A stretch of DNA of 64,000 nt, taken from the NCBI GenBank assembly GCA_011109175.1, contig RDEW01000011.1, positions 754,374-818,373 of the forward strand. Reading direction: 5' to 3'. Origin of the DNA: Dicyema japonicum (taxonomy: Eukaryota; Dicyemida; Rhombozoa; Dicyemidae). Below the pieces are notes generated by a model that was not told the DNA's origin, did no database searches, and saw only the letters and a list, made by a program, of their open reading frames with translations. The position numbers were made by a program, and so were the translations under genes. Numbering within the stretch: the first letter of the stretch is position 1; each line of letters starts with the position of its first letter. Shown here in pieces: positions 46,601 through 56,168 of this stretch.

Positions 46601-47716
46601 GATTTTAAAGTCTTCCTACAAATTAGACATAATCTTACTTCGCCAAAAAACGGTGCTTGTTGTACTAACCCAGTTCCTGCGTCCGCAGTGACATATTTGT
46701 CAACAACAACCTTAAAAGCCCCACGTGATTCAAACTAAGAATTAAAAAATAGAAACATGTCTAAAGTACTCAAACGGTGGTTTATAAGGCATCCCCTCCA
46801 ATTCCTTTCCGGGGAATCGTTCCAAAATCTCAAAACTTGAGGAATCACCGTTAAAAACAGATAGGGCACGTGCTTCCAATAGAATGTACAATTTCCCTGA
46901 AGAGACATGTCTCACTTTGCAATACGTCATCTCAGGATGAGCGCACACAAGCAGCATTGAGATAACAGTCCATGGGGTAGTTGTCCAAATCAGGAGATTC
47001 TCTTCTTTTCCCAACAAAGGAATGCTAATTGTTACTACAAATAAATCCATGGTCTCACTAGAAGGGTCCACAACATCCTTATAGTTGAGGCCAGACTCAA
47101 AATTAGAGAGAGGTGTGTGACATGCAGTCGAAAATGGCATCACTCTCAGGCTCTTATAGATAAATCCTTTGTTGTAGAGTTCCTTAAAAACCCACCAAAC
47201 AGACTCCATAAACCACGGATACATAGTCTTATAGTCATTTTCAAAGTCAATCCAACGACCCAGTCTTCGTACTACAGTCTATGGTCAATAATACAAGTAC
47301 CTCCCAATCTGATGCATAACGCATAACAATCTTCCTACACATTCATCATTATAAGCCTTAATTCCCATGGCTTCAACATCAGCTGCAGACTTGATTCCCA
47401 GTTGTTTGTCAATCTCGTACTCCACTGGTAAACCATGACAATCCCATCCGAATTTTCGTTCAATGTTATGCCCAAGCAAATGAGCCCAGCGTGTGACTGT
47501 GTCTTTAATGGTTCCCGCAAGAATGTGCCCGTAATGTGGTAATCCTGTGGCAAATGGAGGTCCATCATAAAATGTGTATCTAGTTAATACCTACATCTAA
47601 TACCTTGGCATATCCTGGTGAAGTTCATTTGACTTATGAAATGCGTTAATTTTATCCCAATATTCGAGTATATTCTCTTCTGATTTGGAAAAATTAAAAA
47701 CTTGACTGTTTGACAT
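43697..47716 (-). CDS. IARS1: Cytosolic isoleucyl-tRNA synthetase
   Basis: A class I synthetase charging tRNA-Ile in the cytosol. It starts at ATG 47716 ([20 protein letters not shown]) and ends at TAG 43697-43699, about 1163 aa. The HIGH-type motif HYGH is at residues 53-56 ([13 protein letters not shown]). [18 protein letters not shown] and WTTTPWT (editing domain) follow, then [12 protein letters not shown] near 45710 and an anticodon-binding domain. Introns: 47580-47603, 47279-47300, 46735-46756, 46616-46638, 46474-46495, 46359-46381, 46238-46259, 46088-46110, 45325-45499, 45076-45099, 44872-44896, 44744-44768, 44634-44659, 44326-44348, 44038-44061 and 43826-43848. All are 22-26 nt except one of 175 nt. 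A two-base excess at about 47338-47341 (a GT repeat after DEC, before [12 protein letters not shown]) breaks the frame; it is probably a sequence error. The C-terminus is shorter than in vertebrates. Confidence 0.95.
45325..45499 (-). other. Exceptionally long (175-nt) intron in the isoleucyl-tRNA synthetase gene
   Basis: All other introns of this gene are 22-26 nt. On the + strand the intron contains ACAAAGGGAGCTTAATTAAC at about 45452-45471, which resembles the LINE 3' terminus ACAAGGGAACCTTAATTGAC at 33410. It also contains a CACGTG. The flanking frame is restored only if the whole 175 nt is removed (AAG before, ACT GAT CCC after). Confidence 0.85.
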
Positions 47717-49150
47717 TACACGTGAGACAATAAGAATTATATGCTATGATGAAATCAAAAATTTATTCATAATTTAAAAAAATAAATTAATTTGTATTAA
47801 ATTAATTTTATTATTAAAATTTATAATTCGCGACCGTTTTTCGTCTAATTAGGTGATACATATTATCATACTATTTATACAGACATTATTATACAGACAT
47901 AGGGTGTTTATGGATTTTTCCCATATGATGTGAACGCCATCACAACATTGGTGACCCACGTGATGTTATTCTTTTTCGAACCCCCTTGATCTGAATCAAC
48001 ATATTTTATCATCAGCTAATCGCTCCGACCATGAATACACTTGCTCGAATGGAGCTTTGCTCTTTCCAACATGAAAATTTAACTTATCAACTCCTGTGGA
48101 AAATTATGTGTCTTCTCCATCACATGAAAGAGGATCGATTGCCACTTTCCTGTGTTTCTGCAAAAAACCAGAAAACTCACTTTGAGGAAAATTTATCCAT
48201 GCAGATGAATCCCGATCGATTTCCCTTACAAAAATTCGAGGAAACACTTCCGGAAAACGGTGAGAATGCGGGAATCACTAGAAGTTGGGATCACTTATTT
48301 TGCTGGCTTTGTCATCTTTCTTGGTGATCTTGGGGTTTCTCAAATAACTTCAAATAAGAAAGTACCGCGCTTTATTGGATTAATTAATTTTTCTTAACAG
48401 ATGGTTTCTGGATCACATGGGTCAGATTGCATGGATGTGAATGCCGAAATAACAAGAATAACTTAAATCGAGCCCTCATCGAGTGATACATCACCATTCT
48501 AGTGTGCATGCTTCAAGAACTCAATTCTCAAAGACTGCAAGCTCTATTTTTAAACGAAAGGGGTTTAATCGTGTTTGCAATCGATTTTGTTTGTCTGTAA
48601 TTGATTTTTTTTATCTTTTGGTGGACCCAAATGAGGTGAAAGTGAGATTTTAATATCGAAGCAAGGTTGGGGATTCCAGACAAGACTATTCCCATGTGGG
48701 TAGGTCCTCAAGTTAAAAGAGGTCGAAAATTATTATTTTCTAAAAAAGCGTTAAAATGAGACTTTGGGAATTAATTCTGAATTCAGCACCACGTGGGGAA
48801 ATCTCCAGGTCAAACAATTTAAGGACTAGCTACCAAAATGATGTGGTGGTATTTGATTAGTTGTTAAGTTATCAATACCCCCACTTAATTAACATGGAAG
48901 TCAAAGGAGAAGACGATTCATTCAAAGATTCCTTTATTTTCCAATGAGATGCTCTTCAAGTTCAAAAAACTACAGCCCCCGGTAAGACAGTTCTGGAGAT
49001 TGTTTTCTGATAGGCAATATGTAGGGACCTCCAGAGCTGGTTTTCAATTTGTACGCTTGATAATTGGTTGGGGGTAAAGCGACCTTTGCTGCTAATAACT
49101 ACTAATTCTCTCGTTCCTTTTCAAGGAGGACTATTCAATTTTTTGAAAAA
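47717..49150. other. Region upstream of IARS; one unassigned ORF
   Basis: A 98-codon + strand ORF at 48031-48327 (MNTLARMELCSFQHENLTYQ...) has no recognised domain, and I cannot tell whether it is a gene. A CACGTG lies a few bases upstream of the IARS start (about 47720) and another at about 47958. The rest is AT-rich. Confidence 0.35.
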
Positions 49151-50722
49151 ATTCTAATTTTACTAAAAAAATTCCATTGCTCGCCAAATTCTCTTACTCG
49201 CCACGTTTTAGTATTAAAACAATAAAATTTATTATTTAAAAAAATAATTTTTTATGCCGCGTGTCTTTTTTCGTAACACGAGGAAGTTTTTTAGATTATC
49301 TTATGATCGAAAAAAGAAATCATAAATTATCTTATTGATAACTCTTCTCAAGTTTAAGGCGTGTCTCAAAATTTTTTTCAACGCGTTTCAAAAAATCAAT
49401 TTCGAGACGTGCAATAAACGATCCTAAATTGAATAAAGAGAAGATTCTTGAAATTAATCCAATTTATGGGACAAGTTATCGTTTTTCGAAACTCAGATAT
49501 TCATCAATTGGAGAAATCATTAACTGAATGGATTACATGGAATCAATTGGAGTTTGCCTCAATGATGAATAAAGCAACTGAATTTGCTGCATTAAATGGA
49601 CTCTGAATTCAAATCCAGTAAAGGATGGCTGGAAAAGTTTAAAAAAACACAATGTAAAATTACGAATTTTTCATGGTGAATTGGGATATCTGCGGATGAG
49701 TTAGAAATTGAAGACTTTAAAAAAATTATCTCCTCAAAAATAAATGAATATGGTGCCGAAAATGTTTATAATGCTGACGAAACCGGTGTGTATTACAAGA
49801 CTATTCCTTCAAAAAGTGTATGCAGGAGACGCAGATCAGGACAGAAAATACTTAAAGATCGGTTTAAATATTTTTTAGCTAATCTTCAGATTTTCATTAA
49901 TGTTTTGCGCAAATATGACTGGATCTGAAAAAACCCCATTGATGATCGGAAAGTATAAGAAACCAAGGTGTTTCAAAAACATGAACGTTGATAGATATTT
50001 ACAATACCACAATTCTTCAAAGGCTTGGATGAACATGCAAAAAATTAACGCTAAAGGATGGAGTCTTATTTTCTCATCTTGCCTGGAAAAATGTGTCAGT
50101 GGATACAACATCAAAATGTTTTCACCACGCCAAATGGAAAAAAGCATTGAAGAACTTACCAAGAGAGACCAAAAAATAAAGAATTTTGAAAAAATTATTG
50201 ATAAATTAATGATCTCGGATCCCTTTCAAGAAGAGGAGTTCGTAGACTTTACGTACTCTGAAAATGACGAACTTCTTGAATTTCTTCAAATCAATAAAAA
50301 TGGCGATATTTCGGTCTAAGCAATTTAGACATAACAAATAGTGAAGATTGTGAAAAGAAAAATGTATTACACATAAAGAAGCGATAAAGTGTTTTGGAAC
50401 TCAAAGAAAATTTTTCCCATGATGAAAATTTTGATTTAAATATGCTTGAAAGTTTAATAAATATTCAAAAAATATAAAAAATCGATCATGCAAAAAAAAC
50501 ACTAAACGATTACTTTAATTAGAATCTTGGTTTGTCCTATAAAATTTCAAAAATTTATTTAAATGTTTATAGTCACTCAAATAGATTGTAAAAAATTGTA
50601 CAAAAAAATTTTTAATAGAAGATACGATATCGATTATTTCTATTACTCGCCAAATTCTCTTAGTCGCCAATTTTTGTTTGGTCCCAAAAATGGCGAGCAA
50701 TAGAGGGTAAACTGTATAATCA
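49150..50722 (+). mobile_element. Pogo/Tigger transposon inserted in a cathepsin-like gene
   Basis: The right terminus is the inverse of CAGTTTACCCTCTATTGCTC (ending about 50717) followed by TA. The left side has the matching CATTGCTCGCCAAATTCTC but no clean outer end. The + strand transposase is frame-broken: HTH remnants near 49430-49560, YNADETGVYYK (about 49770), TGSEKTPLMIGKYKKPRCFK (about 49920) and an acidic C-terminus to 50318. It resembles the Tigger remnants at 33510 but belongs to a different terminus family. Confidence 0.8.
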
Positions 50723-50723
50723 T

Positions 50724-51701
50724 ACATTTGTGATAGTAATCCATTATTGCATCCATGATCACTTGCACAATCAACCATGTTTTGTTCACTCATAGATATA
50801 AGAATTTTTGCGTCTAATTGCTAAGTGTGACTCCATAGTAGTTAATTAAATGCACTAAACCAGCCGCGTGCGTAGTGGTTAGGTGTCGGGCTAAAGTGAC
50901 TTAGGTTACGGGTTCGTTTGCTGCTGTTACCTGGTGGAAGTCCACGCATCTACAATGCTGAAAGGGTTTGACGAGTGACGCCGTCATCAGTGATACTCAC
51001 TGCGGAACTGGATTGTCTAGAAAGGACCCACACACAAGAAAAAAAAGTGAAGATCATTCCTTGGTTCTACGATTAGTTAAAATTAACTGTTTTTACTTAA
51101 ATAAAGTGTGTGTCCTGCCTATGCGGAGCTATAAATAGGCTCTCGTGAAAAGGCTTAAAAACATTCGTTAACTGCACCAAATGCATAGCAAAACAGACAA
51201 GACATTCCTTGATTTTTAATAGTAGTAACAAAGTTTCGTTTTACCCAACTAAAAGATCTTGGATATCCTGTTTTACATGCAAAGTATAATCATCAAGTAA
51301 TTCTTTTGTGAATGTATTATTAGAATAAGTATTAAACGTAAATTTGTCAGGTTTGCTAAATTCTCTTCTTGTCTACAAAAAATATATAGTAACTAAACCA
51401 AGTCAGCAAACTGATTAATTCCCAATTCATACAAATATTTTTCTTGATTAAAAAATAGATTGTGGTTGTCAATCAATTTTAAGTTTTCAGTAAAAATAGC
51501 CTTTCTGACTTGGAGTTCTAAACCAGAATATGATTTATCTGTAAAAACGTAAAAATATATTGAATAATATTTTTCTATGAAATTATTCCAATGGATTTCA
51601 TAATATTCATCGTCTAAGTGAATACTTGATTCGTAACTGAAGTGAATTTTAGATGAAATAAAGTAATTAAAAAATAAAACGGGGAAAATTGGGCCGATCA
51701 T
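50724..51701 (-). pseudogene. Cathepsin L-like cysteine protease, split by a SINE and a pogo element
   Basis: The minus strand begins with a hydrophobic signal (MIGPIFPVLFFNYFI), then the I29 propeptide (RKAIFTENLKLIDNHN, YELGINQFADL). A 26-nt intron (about 51376-51401) joins TRREFSKPDKF. After a frame problem the mature start reads IKNQGMSCLFCYAFGAVNE, where the usual CGSCW is CLFCY, keeping the catalytic Cys position. A SINE sits directly after it. Beyond the SINE, QLDAKILISMSEQNMVDCAS and DHGCNNGLLSQMYDY continue the protease until the pogo terminus. The His/Asn catalytic half is not found, so the gene is dead. Confidence 0.8.
50862..51161 (+). repeat. tRNA-derived SINE inserted in the cathepsin-like gene
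   Basis: Same family as 34291-34600: GCGTAGTGGTTAGGTGTCGG (A-box region), GGGTTCG (B box, damaged), GACGCCGTCATCAGTGATAC, GCGGAACTGGATTGTCTAGA, and the tail with GTGTGTCCTGCCTATGCGGA and CTCTCGTGAAAAGGC. The tail sequence also occurs at LINE 3' ends in the window. Confidence 0.8.
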
Positions 51702-51803
51702 TTTAATTAATTCAGTTTATTTTTTATTAAAATATTTTTAAATATTAATATTATTTATTTTCATAAAAAGTTTATAATACAATCCCAATAAAAATTACTA
51801 AAT

Positions 51804-52022
51804 TTAAATTAATAAACGCTTCCTTCGAGGGCCGTCAGATTGGAACTTCTCGTTTACAATGTGGAAATCACTGTCCGGCCAGTACACTCGAAAGGTGATT
51901 TGTCCATTCATTATGTGAACATGAAGGACAAAGTGGTGACTTTGCCTCCCCAATTTTGTATAGGTAGGCATTGAGACCCACGTGATTATCAAGCGTATCT
52001 CAATAGCAACCTGGCTATTCAA
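51804..52022 (-). pseudogene. Possible PX (phosphoinositide-binding) domain fragment
   Basis: The frame ITWVSMPTYTKLGRQSHHFV, then FRVYWPDSDFHIVNEKF, follows the PX pattern: a beta strand ending in IP.Y, then W.V.RRYS.F..+H..L. However, the key RRYS is replaced by YWPDS, and nothing before or after completes the domain. It could be one exon of a decayed sorting-nexin-like gene. Weak call. Confidence 0.35.
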
Positions 52023-52129
52023 ATCTCCATATTAAAATTAATTTTGTAGTTTTTATCAATAAATATTAAAAAACTAAATTATTACAGGGTTTTCCTATTT
52101 ATTAATAACTTATAAATAAATATGAAGCA

Positions 52130-52995
52130 GGGTTGGCTTATTCAAAAATAAGCGAAGAGATCTGTATTAACTACCAGACAGTTGTTTTATCGTCAAAAAT
52201 ACAAAAATACAGGAAGTTTTGCCTCAACAAGACATAATTGTAGACGAAAAAACTTAATTCATCGGACATCTTATTTTTGACTAAGAATTGAAGATGTTTC
52301 ATTTACGCTGAAGAAATTACAAAATTCTTTATTTGATGTGCAAATGTCTCTCTATCGACAATAAATAGGACGCTAGAGACATTTGGATATAGTTTTAAAA
52401 TGGAAGTCAATTGTTCGATGAGATCCAAATTTGGAAGATCTATAAAAGGAGTTACTCAGAAAAAAATGTATTAGAAACACAAGAGACAACAATTTCTCTA
52501 TTCGTGCTGCTACTTCAGTGGAGTTGTTACAACGTGTTGTTGTGTTGTTTATACATTCTCTGAAACTTATTCCAATATAAGAGCTGTTGATGAGGAAAGA
52601 CCTGGCAACCTACCCTGTATTTAAAAGACGGCCTTTTACATTACGAAATCAATTCCTCTCCTTATCGCGCGGAGACGTTCATTGATTTTGTATTACAGCT
52701 TAATTATAAGCTTGAACATGAGAGGAAAAAATATGGTTATATGCTATATATAAGGCATGGCATTGATATGTGACAATGCATCAATTCACAAGAGCGAGCA
52801 ATTAAAAATGTTGTATTCGGAACTGGTATCCAATTGATTTTTGACGTGTATGGGGTATTGTATTTTTTGCCTCCATCTTCAACTTAGTCCAATTGAAGAG
52901 TTTTTTTCCGTTTGGAAAAATAGAATCAAAAAGAAAAATTGTAGGAACTCTGAGGAATTAATAAACGCAATCCAAAACATCCAAGATATCCAAAA
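52130..52995 (+). pseudogene. Tc1/mariner (IS630-type) transposase remnant
   Basis: A helix-turn-helix remnant, LSTINRTLETFGYSFKM, lies near 52355-52405, and the DDE part near 52770-52930: CDNASIHKSEQLKMLYSEL and LSPIEEFFSVWKNRIKK (LSPIE is the conserved block containing the third acidic residue). The frame is broken and the middle is missing. Confidence 0.7.
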
Positions 52996-52999
52996 GTCT

Positions 53000-53770
53000 C
53001 CCTCTGTGTATAGAGTCAAAAGCTTTGGACATGTCCATGCCAAGGATGCCAATAGCCCCTTGTACTTTTGATGTGTTGCACAAAGCCATCGATGTCCCCA
53101 GACCACATCAGCTGTAGATCTCCCTGACCTGAATCCGCTTTGACCGTGAGAGAGAAAGTTCTCGATGTCAGATCCAATCCTGTTCAGCACTATAAGTGAT
53201 AGTGTCTTGCGTAGAGTCGTCAATATTACGATGGGTCTTAAATTCGTTAAGGGGCCTTTAGCTTTGCCCGGTTTTTGTAGTGCAATTAGTGTGCCATTAC
53301 CCACATCCAGTGGTTAGTTGTATTTGAATGTTTTGTTATATATCTCAGTTAATAGTTCAGAGATCTCGGTCGGTGAATATTTGAGTAGTTCTGTATTTAT
53401 GTTGTCAGGGCCAGCAGCTCTATTGTTGTTCAGTTTGTCCAGGGCTTTTTTTGTTTCCAGAATCGTTATCGGAATATTTAGTTCTCGTGCTTCATCATCT
53501 GCCCAGAAGTGAATACCTCGTTCCGTGGAAAACCTCGCATAACTTTGCCAGAGGTTCTACACAAGGACCTGACCAATGTAGGACGAAAGCTGAAAACAGG
53601 AGATGATCTGGATACGCTCAGAATAACTGCCTGTAACCGCGGAGCATGAAGGAAGTTAGTTAAGAGAATTGTGGAAGAAAGAATAACCTGAAGAAAAATA
53701 CGGCACAAGCGGAACCTTAATTAAATAAATTACATTTTTGGTTTTTCGAAAGTGCTATTAATAATAATAA
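53000..53770. pseudogene. RTE-like LINE insertion with 5' inversion
   Basis: The left part (53000-53519) is on the minus strand and encodes HFWADDEARELNIPITILET, NNNRAAGPDNINTELLKYSP, LTNLRPIVILTTLRKTLSLI and GMDMSKAFDSIHRG. The right part (about 53520-53770) is on the plus strand and encodes FRGKPRITLPEVLHKDLTNV and RRKLKTGDDLD-type sequence. It ends in CACAAGCGGAACCTTAATTA and a TAATAATAATAA tail. The join at ~53519 has 5' side against 5' side, as in twin priming. Confidence 0.8.
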
Positions 53771-53984
53771 TAATCCAAAATATCGGAGAAATTCCATCAG
53801 ATGTGTGCAATAAATTGTAGAGCCACATGCGGAGCTATTTAGTTAAAGCATTGGCTAATGAGGAAATTTAATTTACAGTTTTTTTTAATTAATTATAAAA
53901 TTGGTTTTTTTAATTTGATATTTGACAAAGTTATTAAATAAATAGGAAAACCATGTATTAATGGCTTTGTTGTGAACTCAGTTG

Positions 53985-55490
53985 ATCTGGTGACGTGGCT
54001 CTGCTACACATGTCTAGATAACTCATTACACAATCGAGAACTCAGACTAATGACGTTTTATGTACGTGGAATATCGAAAGATTCGACAAAGAAAGTACTT
54101 TGTGACGATTTTGAGAAATACAAAATATCTATTGGCTGCCTACAAGACGTGATGAAACATGGATCAACTACCGACTGATTATTTCCCCGACTAAATGCAA
54201 GCACTACGGATGGGATTTGCCTTACACGTGGATTACCTCAAAAACTACATCGCTATTGGAGAGTCAACGACCAAATATGTGTCCTACATGTCAAACTACA
54301 TGATTTATTCCCGTCCAAGAGTCTATTAACTATCATAAATGTCTATGTACCACAATGCGGGCGAGTAGTCGAGAACCCTGGTGAGCTCTAGGAATTCTAC
54401 TCAGAACTATCAAGCACATACTTTAATAACTCGTCTCTTGTCTTGTTTGTGGGAGATATGAATGCAAAAACCGGAATGCGAATGGGGCCCGAAGAATCCT
54501 TTATTGGAAGACACGGGCGCGGAAGGAGAAATGCATCTGGAGCCTCTCTTGTGAACAAATTGCCTTTTCCTGTGCACACGGCATTCACGCACTCAGCGCG
54601 CCATAAGTCAAGGTGGCACGGATTAAGGAAAAACTCTGCTGGAAAGACCGTGAATACATAACCAAATCGACTCTGCCGAAAGTCTAATAAACACCTGCTA
54701 AATGATGCACGTTTCTACCAGGGGACAATAACTGACAGTGACCTAGGATCGTTAGTGCGGAACTGTCTGTAAAAAAGCACATGACTGGGAAAAAAATATA
54801 TTGAAAACGCCGAAGAAGGCGCATGACTGGGAAAAAATATGGAGAAACCGGAATCATAAGTATGAACTTTGTGGGATCAAACAAAGCAGGTAATCTCCAA
54901 GTTGGCTGATATATGCCTTGGAGTTCGAAATCATCACGCCCTAAAATTGGATCACCACTCGAACGTGTCAGATATGGCAAAGTATTGCAGAGAGCTAAAG
55001 CTAAAAGCGGCTCACACGTCAGACGAGAGTATAAAAAGAGCTTAAAATCCAACAAAGGGAACTAAGATGGAAAATCAAAAAATTCGTGGGAAACCCAGAA
55101 GAAAAAGCCGAATTAATTGCATGTCACTTTGAAATGTTGCTGAATACAGACAATGAGGAATTTCCTCCTTTCCAGTGAGAACCTAAGGAATTAATGAATG
55201 TCAGCACAGTGGAAGAAGTTGAATCAGCTCTAAAACTAAAGAATAACAAGAGTGCTGGGTCAGACAACATAAGCCCTGAGCTTTTAAAATATGGGCCAAA
55301 AAACTTATGAAACAATTGCAAAAACCCTAAATGACATCTTTGAAACTTATACCCATCTAGGACTAGAAATGGATTATTAATACCCATACAAAAACCGAAC
55401 AAAGCTAAAGGACCAGTAGAAAATCTCCGTCCGATCATACTTCTCAAGTCGATACGCAAGGTGCTGGCAAACATTGCACTAAGTGGATAA
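53985..55490 (+). pseudogene. RTE-like LINE, endonuclease to early RT
   Basis: A diverged copy of the 37820 element: LRLMTFYVRGISKDSTKKVL, GDMNAKTGMRMGPEES and FIGRHGRGRRNASGASLVNK. It then continues into the region missing there: VEEVESALKLKNNKSAGSDN and PVENLRPIILLKSIRKVLAN, to about 55490. The catalytic YADD part is not reached; a different retroelement begins there. Confidence 0.8.
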
Positions 55491-55980
55491 AGGGTGTACC
55501 GGATCTATTCCAGTACTGTTGGAAGCTGGACTGGAATTAAATTACACTAAATGCAAAATTTACAATTACGGACTTTCAGAAGAGAAGTATTCAAAAGCTT
55601 TGTCATGTTTGGAAATTTACTGCCTGGAAGTATTTCCACACCCAATGAAGAACTTATATTCCTCGGATCCCCGATCACCATAAATGCAATGGGAAGAGCT
55701 ATGCGTGAAAAACGACTGTTACTCGGAGAGACTTTGGATTGCTTGTGTCTACTTGACATGCGTTATTTCTCCTGAAAAACAGTCTCAACGTACAGATGCT
55801 TGTATATGTCCTGAGGACTGTTCCCTATTTTTCCCTGTGTGACCAACTCGCACAGATTAACGAGATCTTCCATATGACAGCGGAACGTATCTTCAACATC
55901 CGGTTCGAAGATTACTCATGGAAGCAACGACGCTGGGCGTCTGGTTCTCTTGCGACTGCGACGCTGGAATTCGTCTAGGG
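55491..55980 (+). pseudogene. RPDG-family retroelement fragment (RT palm/thumb)
   Basis: Encodes LEAGLELNYTKCKIYNYGL, STPNEELIFLGSPIT, VYVLRTVPYFSLCDQLAQI and ERIFNIRFEDYSWKQ, corresponding to the region just upstream of and overlapping the start of the fragment at 17231-15840. It abuts the LINE at 55490 without a spacer. Confidence 0.7.
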
Positions 55981-56168
55981 AATCGGATCGCTACACGAAC
56001 AGGAGACCCTCGTGAGCGCTGCTGGTTATTTGAGCGAATCTCGCTCACCATCTGGAGGGAATAGCCAGTTTAGCCGCTATATAGCCGTTTACTCTCTTTT
56101 CTTTCCTTAATAAAAATTTGGTTAAAAAAATAAATAAAAGACAATAAACTATATTAAATTACAAAAGT

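Noticed and set aside
46496-46738. + strand ORFs over the isoleucyl-tRNA synthetase gene
   Set aside because: They lie antisense to conserved exons of the synthetase and have no similarity of their own.
47880-48500. Possible LTR or retroviral feature near a GGTGACCCACGTGATG sequence
   Set aside because: No paired terminal repeats, primer-binding site or gag/pol frames were found nearby.
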